Positions 46,810-60,029 of a stretch of 64,000 bases of DNA are shown in pieces (within the stretch, counting starts at the first letter, position 1; each line of letters starts with the position of its first letter). The stretch is taken from NCBI GenBank assembly GCA_933228895.1, contig OW121858.1:34743859-34807858 (forward strand), given 5' to 3'. This DNA comes from Platycnemis pennipes. Lineage: Eukaryota > Arthropoda > Insecta > Odonata > Platycnemididae. The notes under the pieces were generated by a model. That model had not been told where the DNA came from. It searched no databases and saw only the letters and a program-made list of their open reading frames with translations. The position numbers and the translations under genes were made by a program.

Positions 46810-47941
46810 CATAGCAATGAAGGACTTAAATGAAATGGTTTGTGAGTTATTTCACTTTTCCCTAAGGAAACTAATTAGTACTCATCGTGGAAGGGGTCGA
46901 CCTACATGATCCTTCAAGAACAAGAAAATTTTCTTATTTAAAGGAAGTCTTTGGTTAGTTTGTAATTTTAAGCAGAATAATGCACTCTCCTGGAGACGCA
47001 TAGCAATGAAGGACTAAAATGAATTGGTTTGTGAGTTATTTCACTTTTCCCTAGGAGAACTAATTAGTACTCATCGTGCAAAGGGTCGACCTACATGATC
47101 CCTCAAGAACAAGAAAATTTTCTTATTTAAAGGAAGTCTTTGGTTAGCTTGTAATTTAAGGCAGATTAAAGCACTCTCCTGGAGACGCAAAGCAATGAAG
47201 GACAAAAATGAAATGGTTTGTGAGTTATTTCACTTTTCCCTAAGAGAACTAATAAGTACTCATCGTGGAAAGGGTCGATCTACATGATCCCTCAAGAATA
47301 AGAAAATTTTGTTATTTAAAGGGAGTCTTTGGTTAGTTTGTAATTTTAAGCAGAATAAAGCACTCTCCTGGTAACGCATAGCAATGAAGGACTAAAATGA
47401 AATGGTTTGTGAGTTATTTCACTTTTCCTCAGGGGAACTAATTAGTATTCATCGTGGAAATGGTCGATCTACATGATCCCTCAAGAACAAGTAAATTTTC
47501 TTATTTAAAGGAAGTTTTGGTTAGTTTGTAATTTTAAGCCGAATAATGCACTCTCACGGAGACGCATAGCAATGAAGGACTAAAATGAAATGGTTTGTGA
47601 GTTATTTCACTTTTCCCTAGGGTAAGTAATTAGTACTCATCGTGGAAAGGGTCGATCTACATGATCCCTCAAGAATAAGAAAATTTTCTTATTTAAAGGA
47701 AGTCTTTGGTTAGTTTGTAATTTTAAGCAGAATTATGCACTCTCCTGGAGACGCATATCAATGAAGGACTAAAATGAAATGGTTTGTGAGTTATTTCACT
47801 TTTCCTCTGGGGAACTAATTAGTATTCATCGTGGAAATGGTCGAATTACATGATCCCTCAAGAACAAGTAAATTTTCTTATTTAAAGGAAGTTTTGGTTA
47901 GTTTGTAATTTTAAGCCGAATAATGCACTCTCACGGAGACG
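45676..47941 (+). repeat. 13-monomer block, first version (12 monomers retained)
   Basis: Order: V4/V5 chimera, V38, V10-like, V39, V12, ccctaaagg, gaaggggtcg, aattgg/gtgcaaag, gacaaaaatg/ccctaagag, V5-like with gtcgatctac, V40, V37. The thirteenth monomer of the later copies (catcgtgaaaag type) is replaced here by a second V40. Confidence 0.85.
47565..47753 (+). repeat. V40 monomer (first copy)
   Basis: Markers are ccctagggtaagtaattag with caagaataag and aattatgcac. It combines a new pocket (gggtaagt) with a V4-like right half including the 20-bp palindrome. Copies start at 47,942, 48,696, about 54,174 and about 57,952. Confidence 0.87.
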
Positions 47942-48318
47942 CATAGCAATGAAGGACTAAAATGAAATGGTTTGTGAGTTATTTCACTTTTCCCTAGGGT
48001 AAGTAATTAGTACTCATCGTGGAAAGGGTCGAACTACATGATCCCTCAAGAATAAGAAAATTTTCTTATTTAAAGGAAGTCTTTGGTTAGTTTGTAATTT
48101 TAAGCAGAATTATGCACTCTCCTGGAGACGCATATCAATGAAGGACTAAAATGAAATGGTTTGTGAGTTATTTCACTTTTCCTCTGGGGAACTAATTAGT
48201 ATTCATCGTGGAAATGGTCGAATTACATGATCCCTCAAGAACAAGTAAATTTTCTTATTTAAAGGAAGTTTTGGTTAGTTTGTAATTTTAAGCCGAATAA
48301 TGCACTCTCACGGAGACG
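47565..48318 (+). repeat. V40-V37 dimer duplicated in tandem (377-bp period)
   Basis: V40 (47,565), V37 (47,754), V40 (47,942), V37 (48,131). The gggtaagtaa marker recurs after 377 bp. The first V40 has gtcgatctac and the second gtcgaactac, which separates the copies. Confidence 0.9.
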
Positions 48319-49261
48319 CATAGCAATGAAGGACTAAAATGAAATGGTTTGTGAGTTATTTCACTTTTCCCTAGGGGAACTAATTAGTACTCATCGTGAA
48401 AGGGGTCGACCTACATGATCCCTCAAGAACAAGAAAATTTTCTTATTTAAAGGAAGTCTTTGGTTAGTTTGTAATTTTAAGCAGAATAAAGCACTCTCCT
48501 GGAGACGCATAGCAATGAAGGACTAAAATGAAATGGTTTGTGAGTTATTTCACTTTTCCTCTGGGGAACTAATTAGTATTCATCGTGGAAATGGTCGAAT
48601 TACATGATCCCTCAAGAACAAGTAAATTTTCTTATTTAAAGGAAGTTTTGGTTAGTTTGTAATTTTAAGCCGAATAATGCACTCTCACGGAGACGCATAG
48701 CAATGAAGGACTAAAATGAAATGGTTTGTGAGTTATTTCACTTTTCCCTAGGGTAAGTAATTAGTACTCATCGTGGAAAGGGTCGAACTACATGATCCCT
48801 CAAGAATAAGAAAATTTTCTTATTTAAAGGAAGTCTTTGGTTAGTTTGTAATTTTAAGCAGAATTATGCACTCTCCTGGAGACGCATATCAATGAAGGAC
48901 TAAAATGAAATGGTTTGTGAGTTATTTCACTTTTCCTCTGGGGAACTAATTAGTATTCATCGTGGAAATGGTCGAATTACATGATCCCTCAAGAACAAGT
49001 AAATTTTCTTATTTAAAGGAAGTTTTGGTTAGTTTGTAATTTTAAGCCGAATAATGCACTCTCACGGAGACGCATAGCAATGAAGGACTAAAATGAAATG
49101 GTTTGTGAGTTATTTCACTTTTCCCTAGGGGAACTAATTAGTACTCATCGTGAAAGGGGTCGACCTACATGATCCCTCAAGAACAAGAAAATTTTCTTAT
49201 TTAAAGGAAGTCTTTGGTTAGTTTGTAATTTTAAGCAGAATAAAGCACTCTCCTGGAGACG
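47942..49261 (+). repeat. V40-V37-V38-V37 tetramer, 754-bp period
   Basis: V40 (47,942), V37 (48,131), V38 (48,319), V37 with catagc start (48,508), V40 (48,696), V37 (48,885), V38 (49,073). The V40 markers are 754 bp apart. This small expansion sits at the end of the 6,609-bp unit and is absent from its second copy. Confidence 0.88.
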
Positions 49262-52200
49262 CATAGCAATGAAGGACTAAAATGAAATGGTTTGTGAGTT
49301 ATTTCACTTTTCCCTAAGGGAACTAATTAGTACTCATCGTGGAAAGGGTCGACCTACATGATCCCTCAAGAACAAGAAAATGTTCTTATTTAAAGGAAGT
49401 CTTTGGTTAGTTTGTAATTTTATGCAGAATAAAGCACTCTCCTGGTAACGCATAGCAATAAAGGACTAAAATGAAATGGTTTGTGAGTTATTTCACTTTT
49501 CCCTAGGGGAACTAATTAGTACTCATCGTGGAAAGGGTCGACCTACATGATCCCTCAAGAACAAGAAAATTTTCTATTTTAAAGGAAGACTTTGATTAGT
49601 TTGTAATTTTAAGCAGAATTAAGCACTCTCCTGGAGACGCATAGCAATGAAGGACTAAAATGAAATGGTTTGTGAGTTATTTCACTTTTCCCTAAAGGAA
49701 CTAATTAGTACTCATCGTGGAAAGGGTCGACCTTCATTATCCCTCAAGAACAAGAAAATTTTCTTATTTAGAGGAAGTCTTTGGTTATGTTGTAATTTTA
49801 AGCAGAATTAAGCACTCTCCTGGAGACGCATAGCAATGAAGGACTAAAATGAAATGGTTTGTGAGTTATTTCACTTTTCCCTAAAGGAACTAATTAGTAC
49901 TCATCGTGGAAAGGGTCGACCTACATGATCCCTCAAGAACAAGAAAATTTTCTTATTTAAAGGAGATCTTTGGTTAGTTTGTAATTTTAAGCAGAATAAA
50001 GCACTCTCCTGGAGACGCATAGCAATGAAGGACTAAAATGAAATGGTTTGTGAGTTACTTCACTTTTCCCTAGGGGACCTAATTTGTACTCATCGTGGAA
50101 AGGGTCGACCTACATGATCCCTCAAGAACAACAAAATTTAATTATTACAGGAAGTCTTTGGTTAGTTTGTAATTTTAAGCAGAGTAAAGCACTCTCCTGG
50201 AGACGCATAGCAATGAAGGACTAAAATGAAATGGTTTGTGTGTTATTTCACTTTTTCCTGGCAGAACTAATTAGTACTCATCGTGGAAAGGGTCGACCTA
50301 CATGATCCCTCAAGAACAGGAAAATTTTATTATTTAAAGGAAGTCTTTGGTTAGTTTGTAATTTTAAGCATAATTAAGCACTCTCTTGTAGACCCATAGC
50401 AATGAAGGACTAAAATGAAATAGTTTTTTAGTTATTTCACTTTTCCCTAGGTGAACTAATTAGTACTCATCGTGGAAAGGGTCGACCTACATGATCCCTC
50501 AAGAACAAGAAAATTTTCTTATTTAAAGGAAGTCTTTGGTTAGTTTGTAATTTTAAGCAGAATAATGCACACTCTTGGAGACGCATAGCAATGAAGGACT
50601 AAAATGAAATGGTTTGTGAGTTATTTCACTTTTTCCTAGAGGAACTAATAAGTACTCATCGTGGAAAGGGTCGACCTACATGCTCCCTGAAGAACAAGAA
50701 AATTTTCTTATTTAAAGGAAGTCCTTGGTTTGTTTGTAATTTTAAGCAGAATTAAGCACTCTCCTGGAGACGCATAGCAATGAAGGACTAAAATGAATAG
50801 GTTGGTGAGTTATTTCACTTTTCCCCCATGGGAACTATTTAGTACTCATCGTGGAAAGGGTCGACCTACATGATCCCTCAAGAATAAGAAAATTTTCTTA
50901 TTTTAAGGAAGTCTTTGGTTAGATTGTAATTTTAAGCAGAATTAAGCACTCTCCTGGAGACGCAAAGCAATGAAGGAATAAAATGAAATGGTTTGTGAGT
51001 TATTTCACTTTTCCCTAGAGGAACTAATAAGTACTCATCGTGGAAAGGGTCGACCTACATGATCCCTCAAGAACAAGAAAATTTTCTTTTTTAAAGGAAG
51101 TCTTTGGTTAGTTTGTAATTTTAAGCAGAATTAAGCACTCTCCTGGAGACGCATAGCAATGAAGGACTGAAATGAAATGGTTTGTGAGTTATTTCACTTT
51201 TCCCTAGGGGAAATAATTAGTACTCATCGTGGAATGGGTCGACCTACATGATCCTTCAAGAACAAGAAAATTTTCTTATTAAAAGGAAGTATTTGGTTAG
51301 TTTGTAATTTTAAGCAGAATAATGCACACTCTTGGGACGCATAGCAATGAAGGACTAAAATGAAATGGTTTGTGAGTTATTTCACTTTTTGCTAGAGGAA
51401 CTAATTAGTACTCATCGTGGAAAGGGTCGACCTACATGATCCGTCAAGAACAAGAAAAATTTCTTATTTAAAGTGAGTCTTTGGTTGGCTTGTAATTTTA
51501 AGCAGAATTAAGCACTCTCCTGAAGACGCATAGCAATGAAGGACTAAAATGAAATGGTTTGTGAGTTATTTCACTTTTCTATAAGGGAACTAATTAGTAC
51601 TCATCGTGGAAAGGGTCGACCTACATGATCCCTCAAGAACAAGAAAATTTTCTTTTTTAAAGGAAGTCTTTGGTTAGTTTGTAATTTTAAGCAGAATTAA
51701 GCACTCTCCTGGAGACGCATAGCAATGAAGGACAAAAATGAAATGGTTTGTGAGTTATTTCACTTTTCCCGCAGGGGAACTAAATAGTACTCATCGTGGA
51801 AAGGGTCGATCTACATGATCCCTCAAGAATAAGAAAATTTTCTTATTTAAAGGAAGTCTTTGGTTAGTTTGTAATTTTAAGCAGAATTATGCACTCTCCT
51901 GGAGACGCATATCAATGAAGGACTAAAATGAAATGGTTTGTGAGTTATTTCACTTTTCCTCTGGGGAACTAATTAGTATTCATCGTGGAAATGGTCGAAT
52001 TACATGATCCCTCAAGAACAAGTAAATTTTCTTATTTAAAGGAAGTTTTGGTTAGTTTGTAATTTTAAGCCGAATAATGCACTCTCACGGAGACGCATAG
52101 CAATGAAGGACTAAAATGAAATGGTTTGTGAGTTATTTCACTTTTCCCTAGGGGAACTAATTAGTACTCATCGTGAAAAGGGTCGACCTACATGATCCCT

Positions 52201-54550
52201 CAAGAACAAGAAAATTTTCTTATTTAAAGGAAGTCTTTGGTTAGTTTGTAATTTTAAGCAGAATTAAGCACTCTCCTGGAGACGCATAGCAATGAAGGAC
52301 TAAAATGAAATGGTTTGTGAGTTATTTCACTTTTCCCGCAGGGGAACTAAATAGTACTCATCGTGGAAATGGTCGACCTACATGATCCCTCAAGAACAAG
52401 TAAATTTTCTTATTTAAAGGAAGTTTTGGTTAGTTTGTAATTTTAAGCCGAATAATGCACTCTCACGGAGACGCATAGCAATGAAGGACTAAAATGAAAT
52501 GGTTTGTGAGTTATTTCACTTTTCCCTAGGGGAACTAATTAGTACTCATCGTGAAAGGGGTCGACCTACATGATCCCTCAAGAACAAGAAAATTTTCTTA
52601 TTTAAAGGAAGTCTTTGGTTAGTTTGTAATTTTAAGCAGAATAAAGCACTCTCCTGGAGACGCAAAGCAATGAAGGACTAAAATGAAATGGTTTGTGAGT
52701 TATTTCACTTTTCCCTAAGGGAACTAATTAGTACTCATCGTGGAAAGGGTCGACCTACATGATCCCTCAAGAACAAGAAAATGTTCTTATTTAAAGGAAG
52801 TCTTTGGTTAGTTTGTAATTTTATGCAGAATAAAGCACTCTCCTGGTAACGCATAGCAATGAAGGACTAAAATGAAATGGTTTGTGAGTTATTTCACTTT
52901 TCCCTAGGGGAACTAATTAGTACTCATCGTGGAAAGGGTCGACCTACATGATCCCTCAAGAACAAGAAAATTTTCTATTTTAAAGGAAGACTTTGATTAG
53001 TTTGTAATTTTAAGCAGAATTAAGCACTCTCCTGGAGACGCATAGCAATGAAGGACTAAAATGAAATGGTTTGTGAGTTATTTCACTTTTCCCTAAGGGA
53101 ACTAATTAGTACTCATCGTGGAAAGGGTCGACCTTCATGATCCCTCAAGAACAAGAAAATTTTCTTATTTAGAGGAAGTCTTTGGTTATGTTGTAATTTT
53201 AAGCAGAATTAAGCACTCTCCTGGAGACGCATAGCAATGAAGGACTAAAATGAAATGGTTTGTGAGTTATTTCACTTTTCCCTAAAGGAACTAATTAGTA
53301 CTCATCGTGGAAAGGGTCGACCTACATGATCCCTCAAGAACAAGAAAATTTTCTTATTTAAAGGAAGTCTTTGGTTTGTTTGTAATTTTAAGCAGAATTA
53401 AGCACTCTCCTGGAGACGCATAGCAATGAAGGACTAAAATGAAATGGTTTGTGAGTTATTTCACTTTTCCCTAAGGAAACTAATTAGTACTCATCGTGGA
53501 AGGGGTCGACCTACATGATCCTTCAAGAACAAGAAAATTTTCTTATTTAAAGGAAGTCTTTGGTTAGTTTGTAATTTTAAGCAGAATAATGCACTCTCCT
53601 GGAGACGCATAGCAATGAAGGACTAAAATGAATTGGTTTGTGAGTTATTTCACTTTTCCCTAGGAGAACTAATTAGTACTCATCGTGCAAAGGGTCGACC
53701 TACATGATCCCTTAAGAACAAGAAAATTTTCTTATTTAAAGGAAGTCTTTGGTTAGCTTGTAATTTAAGGCAGATTAAAGCACTCTCCTGGAGACGCAAA
53801 GCAATGAAGGACAAAAATGAAATGGTTTGTGAGTTATTTCACTTTTCCCTAAGAGAACTAATAAGTACTCATCGTGGAAAGGGTCGATCTACATGATCCC
53901 TCAAGAATAAGAAAATTTTCTTATTTAAAGGGAGTCTTTGGTTAGTTTGTAATTTTAAGCAGAATAAAGCACTCTCCTGGTAACGCATAGCAATGAAGGA
54001 CTAAAATGAAATGGTTTGTGAGTTATTTCACTTTTCCTCAGGGGAACTAATTAGTATTCATCGTGGAAATGGTCGATCTACATGATCCCTCAAGAACAAG
54101 TAAATTTTCTTATTTAAAGGAAGTTTTGGTTAGTTTGTAATTTTAAGCCGAATAATGCACTCTCACGGAGACGCATAGCAATGAAGGACTAAAATGAAAT
54201 GGTTTGTGAGTTATTTCACTTTTCCCTAGGGTAAGTAATTAGTACTCATCGTGGAAAGGGTCGATCTACATGATCCCTCAAGAATAAGAAAATTTTCTTA
54301 TTTAAAGGAAGTCTTTGGTTAGTTTGTAATTTTAAGCAGAATTAAGCACTCTCCTGGAGACGCATAGCAATGAAGGACTAAAATGAAATGGTTTGTGAGT
54401 TATTTCACTTTTCCTCTGGGGAACTAATTAGTATTCATCGTGGAAATGGTCGAATTACATGATCCCTCAAGAACAAGTAAATTTTCTTATTTAAAGGAAG
54501 TTTTGGTTAGTTTGTAATTTTAAGCCGAATAATGCACTCTCACGGAGACG
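49073..54550 (+). repeat. 35-monomer HOR unit, copy 2 (29 monomers matched)
   Basis: It follows copy 1 from V38 at 42,464 through V37 at about 47,754. It then continues with catcgtgaaaa-type and V4/V5 monomers rather than the second V40. The monomer at 49,829 carries the same V21 chimera as 43,220, so the 18-monomer junction was already present when this larger unit was copied. Confidence 0.9.
50018..53418 (+). repeat. 18-monomer unit, copy 3 (3,401 bp)
   Basis: The third copy of V22 to the ccctaaagg monomer, carried along inside the 6,609-bp duplication. It shares gaataggttggtgag in V34 with copy 2 (44,187) but not with copy 1, so copies 2 and 3 are sisters. Confidence 0.91.
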
Positions 54551-54739
54551 CATAGCAATGAAGGACTAAAATGAAATGGTTTGTGAGTTATTTCACTTTT
54601 CCCTAGGGGAACTAATTAGTACTCATCGTGAAAAATGTCGACCTACATGATCCCTCAAGAACAAGAAAATTTTCTTATTTAAAGGAAGTCTTTGGTTAGT
54701 TTGTAATTTTAAGCAGAATTAAGCACTCTCCTGGAGACG
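52285..54739 (+). repeat. 13-monomer block, copy 2 (2,455 bp)
   Basis: Complete 13 monomers from one V4/V5 chimera to the next (52,285 to 54,740). V39 spacing (52,852 to 55,307) is the same 2,455 bp. The last monomer has the private change gaaaaatgtcg near 54,631. Confidence 0.92.
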
Positions 54740-56062
54740 CATAGCAATGAAGGACTAAAATGAAATGGGTTGTGAGTTATTTCACTTTTCCCGCAGGGGA
54801 ACTAAATAGTACTCATCGTGGAAATGGTCGACCTACATGATCCCTCAAGAACAAGTAAATTTTCTTATTTAAAGGAAGTTTTGGTTAGTTTGTAATTTTA
54901 AGCCGAATAATGCACTCTCACGGAGACGCATAGCAATGAAGGACTAAAATGAAATGGTTTGTGAGTTATTTCACTTTTCCCTAGGGGAACTAATTAGTAC
55001 TCATCGTGAAAGGGGTCGACCTACATGATCCCTCAAGAACAAGAAAATTTTCTTATTTAAAGGAAGTCTTTGGTTAGTTTGTAATTTTAAGCAGAATAAA
55101 GCACTCTCCTGGAGACGCATAGCAATGAAGGACTAAAATGAAATGGTTTGTGAGTTATTTCACTTTTCCCTAAGGGAACTAATTAGTACTCATCGTGGAA
55201 AGGGTCGACCTACATGATCCCTCAAGAACAAGAAAATGTTCTTATTTAAAGGAAGTCTTTGGTTAGTTTGTAATTTTATGCAGAATAAAGCACTCTCCTG
55301 GTAACGCATAGCAATGAAGGACTAAAATGAAATGGTTTGTGAGTTATTTCACTTTTCCCTAGGGGAACTAATTAGTACTCATCGTGGAAAGGGTCGACCT
55401 ACATGATCCCTCAAGAACAAGAAAATTTTCTATTTTAAAGGAAGACTTTGATTAGTTTGTAATTTTAAGCAGAATTAAGCACTCTCCTGGAGACGCATAG
55501 CAATGAAGGACTAAAATGAAATGGTTTGTGAGTTATTTCACTTTTCCCTAAGGGAACTAATTAGTACTCATCGTGGAAAGGGTCGACCTTCATGATCCCT
55601 CAAGAACAAGAAAATTTTCTTATTTAGAGGAAGTCTTTGGTTATGTTGTAATTTTAAGCAGAATTAAGCACTCTCCTGGAGACGCATAGCAATGAAGGAC
55701 TAAAATGAAATGGTTTGTGAGTTATTTCACTTTTCCCTAAAGGAACTAATTAGTACTCATCGTGGAAAGGGTCGACCTACATGATCCCTCAAGAACAAGA
55801 AAATTTTCTTATTTAAAGGAAGTCTTTGGTTTGTTTGTAATTTTAAGCAGAATTAAGCACTCTCCTGGAGACGCATAGCAATGAAGGACTAAAATGAAAT
55901 GGTTTGTGAGTTATTTCACTTTTCCCTAAGGAAACTAATTAGTACTCATCGTGGAAGGGGTCGACCTACATGATCCTTCAAGAACAAGAAAATTTTCTTA
56001 TTTAAAGGAAGTCTTTGGTTAGTTTGTAATTTTAAGCAGAATTAAGCACTCTCCTGGAGACG
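54740..56062 (+). repeat. 7-monomer partial block (1,323 bp)
   Basis: The first seven monomers of the 13-monomer block. The seventh (gaaggggtcg, gatccttcaag) ends with aattaagcac instead of its usual aataatgcac and is followed at once by another V4/V5 chimera, which marks the exchange point just before 56,063. Confidence 0.9.
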
Positions 56063-58517
56063 CATAGCAATGAAGGACTAAAATGAAATGGTTTGTGAGT
56101 TATTTCACTTTTCCCGCAGGGGAACTAAATAGTACTCATCGTGGAAATGGTCGACCTACATGATCCCTCAAGAACAAGTAAATTTTCTTATTTAAAGGAA
56201 GTTTTGGTTAGTTTGTAATTTTAAGCCGAATAATGCACTCTCACGGAGACGCATAGCAATGAAGGACTAAAATGAAATGGTTTGTGAGTTATTTCACTTT
56301 TCCCTAGGGGAACTAATTAGTACTCATCGTGAAAGGGGTCGACCTACATGATCCCTCAAGAACAAGAAAATTTTCTTATTTAAAGGAAGTCTTTGGTTAG
56401 TTTGTAATTTTAAGCAGAATAAAGCACTCTCCTGGAGACGCATAGCAATGAAGGACTAAAATGAAATGGTTTGTGAGTTATTTCACTTTTCCCTAAGGGA
56501 ACTAATTAGTACTCATCGTGGAAAGGGTCGACCTACATGATCCCTCAAGAACAAGAAAATGTTCTTATTTAAAGGAAGTCTTTGGTTAGTTTGTAATTTT
56601 ATGCAGAATAAAGCACTCTCCTGGTAACGCATAGCAATGAAGGACTAAAATGAAATGGTTTGTGAGTTATTTCACTTTTCCCTAGGGGAACTAATTAGTA
56701 CTCATCGTGGAAAGGGTCGACCTACATGATCCCTCAAGAACAAGAAAATTTTCTATTTTAAAGGAAGACTTTGATTAGTTTGTAATTTTAAGCAGAATTA
56801 AGCACTCTCCTGGAGACGCATAGCAATGAAGGACTAAAATGAAATGGTTTGTGAGTTATTTCACTTTTCCCTAAGGGAACTAATTAGTACTCATCGTGGA
56901 AAGGGTCGACCTTCATGATCCCTCAAGAACAAGAAAATTTTCTTATTTAGAGGAAGTCTTTGGTTATGTTGTAATTTTAAGCAGAATTAAGCACTCTCCT
57001 GGAGACGCATAGCAATGAAGGACTAAAATGAAATGGTTTGTGAGTTATTTCACTTTTCCCTAAAGGAACTAATTAGTACTCATCGTGGAAAGGGTCGACC
57101 TACATGATCCCTCAAGAACAAGAAAATTTTCTTATTTAAAGGAAGTCTTTGGTTTGTTTGTAATTTTAAGCAGAATTAAGCACTCTCCTGGAGACGCATA
57201 GCAATGAAGGACTAAAATGAAATGGTTTGTGAGTTATTTCACTTTTCCCTAAGGAAACTAATTAGTACTCATCGTGGAAGGGGTCGACCTACATGATCCT
57301 TCAAGAACAAGAAAATTTTCTTATTTAAAGGAAGTCTTTGGTTAGTTTGTAATTTTAAGCAGAATAATGCACTCTCCTGGAGACGCATAGCAATGAAGGA
57401 CTAAAATGAATTGGTTTGTGAGTTATTTCACTTTTCCCTAGGAGAACTAATTAGTACTCATCGTGCAAAGGGTCGACCTACATGATCCCTCAAGAACAAG
57501 AAAATTTTCTTATTTAAAGGAAGTCTTTGGTTAGCTTGTAATTTAAGGCAGATTAAAGCACTCTCCTGGAGACGCAAAGCAATGAAGGACAAAAATGAAA
57601 TGGTTTGTGAGTTATTTCACTTTTCCCTAAGAGAACTAATAAGTACTCATCGTGGAAAGGGTCGATCTACATGATCCCTCAAGAATAAGAAAATTTTCTT
57701 ATTTAAAGGGAGTCTTTGGTTAGTTTGTAATTTTAAGCAGAATAAAGCACTCTCCTGGTAACGCATAGCAATGAAGGACTAAAATGAAATGGTTTGTGAG
57801 TTATTTCACTTTTCCTCAATGGAACTAATTAGTATTCATCGTGGAAATGGTCGATCTACATGATCCCTCAAGAACAAGTAAATTTTCTTATTTAAAGGAA
57901 GTTTTGGTTAGTTTGTAATTTTAAGCCGAATAATGCACTCTCACGGAGACGCATAGCAATGAAGGACTAAAATGAAATGGTTTGTGAGTTATTTCACTTT
58001 TCCCTAGGGTAAGTAATTAGTACTCATCGTGGAAAGGGTCGATCTACATGATCCCTCAAGAATAAGAAAATTTTCTTATTTAAAGGAAGTCTTTGGTTAG
58101 TTTGTAATTTTAAGCAGAATTATGCACTCTCCTGGAGACGCATATCAATGAAGGACTAAAATGAAATGGTTTGTGAGTTATTTCACTTTTCCTCTGGGGA
58201 ACTAATTAGTATTCATCGTGGAAATGGTCGAATTACATGATCCCTCAAGAACAAGTAAATTTTCTTATTTAAAGGAAGTTTTGGTTAGTTTGTAATTTTA
58301 AGCCGAATAATGCACTCTCACGGAGACGCATAGCAATGAAGGACTAAAATGAAATGGTTTGTGAGTTATTTCACTTTTCCCTAGGGGAACTAATTAGTAC
58401 TCATCGTGAAAAGGGTCGACCTACATGATCCCTCAAGAACAAGAAAATTTTCTTATTTAAAGGAAGTCTTTGGTTAGTTTGTAATTTTAAGCAGAATTAA
58501 GCACTCTCCTGGAGACG
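56063..58517 (+). repeat. 13-monomer block, copy 3 (2,455 bp)
   Basis: Complete 13 monomers again. Its first seven repeat 54,740-56,062 at an offset of 1,323 bp. The V5-like monomer near 57,760 has the private pocket cctcaatgg. Confidence 0.92.
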
Positions 58518-60029
58518 CATAGCAATGAAGGACTAAAATGAAATGGTTTGTGAGTTATTTCACTTTTCCCGCAGGGGAACTAAATAGTACTCATCGTGGA
58601 AATGGTCGACCTACATGATCCCTCAAGAACAAGTAAATTTTCTTATTTAAAGGAAGTTTTGGTTAGTTTGTAATTTTAAGCCGAATAATGCACTCTCACG
58701 GAGACGCATAGCAATGAAGGACTAAAATGAAATGGTTTGTGAGTTATTTCACTTTTCCCTAGGGGAACTAATTAGTACTCATCGTGAAAGGGGTCGACCT
58801 ACATGATCCCTCCAGAACAAGAAAATTTTCTTATTTAAAGGAAGTCTTTGGTTAGTTTGTAATTTTAAGCAGAATAAAGCACTCTCCTGGAGACGCATAG
58901 CAATGAAGGACTAAAATGAAATGGTTTGTGAGTTATTTCACTTTTCCCTAAGGGAACTAATTAGTACTCATCGTGGAAAGGGTCGACCTACATGATCCCT
59001 CAAGAACAAGAAAATGTTCTTATTTAAAGGAAGTCTTTGGTTAGTTTGTAATTTTATGCAGAATAAAGCACTCTCCTGGTAACGCATAGCAATGAAGGAC
59101 TAAAATGAAATGGTTTGTGAGTTATTTCACTTTTCCCTAGGGGAACTAATTAGTACTCATCGTGGAAAGGGTCGACCTACATGATCCCTCAAGAACAAGA
59201 AAATTTTCTATTTTAAAGGAAGACTTTGATTAGTTTGTAATTTTAAGCAGAATTAAGCACTCTCCTGGAGACGCATAGCAATGAAGGACTAAAATGAAAT
59301 GGTTTGTGAGTTATTTCACTTTTCCCTAAGGGAACTAATTAGTACTCATCGTGGAAAGGGTCGACCTTCATGATCCCTCAAGAACAAGAAAATTTTCTTA
59401 TTTAGAGGAAGTCTTTGGTTATGTTGTAATTTTAAGCAGAATTAAGCACTCTCCTGGAGACGCATAGCAATGAAGGACTTAAATGAAATGGTTTGTGAGT
59501 TATTTCACTTTTCCCTAAAGGAACTAATTAGTACTCATCGTGGAAAGGGTCGACCTACATGATCCCTCAAGAACAAGAAAATTTTCTTATTTAAAGGAAG
59601 TCTTTGGTTTGTTTGTAATTTTAAGCAGAATTAAGCACTCTCCTGGAGACGCATAGCAATGAAGGACTAAAATGAAATGGTTTGTGAGTTATTTCACTTT
59701 TCCCTAAGGAAACTAATTAGTACTCATCGTGGAAGGGGTCGACCTACATGATCCTTCAAGAACAAGAAAATTTTCTTATTTAAAGGAAGTCTTTGGTTAG
59801 TTTGTAATTTTAAGCAGAATAATGCACTCTCCTGGAGACGCATAGCAATGAAGGACTAAAATGAATTGGTTTGTGAGTTATTTCACTTTTCCCTAGGAGA
59901 ACTAATTAGTACTCATCGTGCAAAGGGTCGACCTACATGATCCCTCAAGAACAAGAAAATTTTCTTATTTAAAGGAAGTCTTTGGTTAGCTTGTAATTTA
60001 AGGCAGATTAAAGCACTCTCCTGGAGACG
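58518..60029 (+). repeat. 13-monomer block, copy 4 (first 8 monomers)
   Basis: V4/V5 chimera, V38, V10-like, V39, V12, ccctaaagg (with ggacttaaatg), gaaggggtcg and aattgg/gtgcaaag monomers. The next monomer (60,030) starts like the ninth (gacaaaaatg, ccctaagag) but continues with cccataagaacatg of V15, so the block is broken there. Confidence 0.9.

Larger units (their letters stand above)
42464..49072 (+). repeat. 35-monomer HOR unit, copy 1 (6,609 bp)
   Basis: Offsets of 6,609 bp hold for V22 (43,409 and 50,018), V39 (42,842 and 49,451; 46,243 and 52,852), the V4/V5 chimera (45,676 and 52,285) and the gggtaagtaa marker (47,620 and 54,229). In the stretch 43,409-44,350 against 50,018-50,960 I noticed one substitution (aagtctttgattag against aagtctttggttag). 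The last 1.1 kb is an extra local expansion absent from copy 2. Confidence 0.92.

Noticed and set aside
47620..47629. GTAAGT in V40 as a 5-prime splice site
   Set aside because: The hexamer fits the donor consensus, but it arises from two substitutions in a satellite variant, and no exon or acceptor context is visible.
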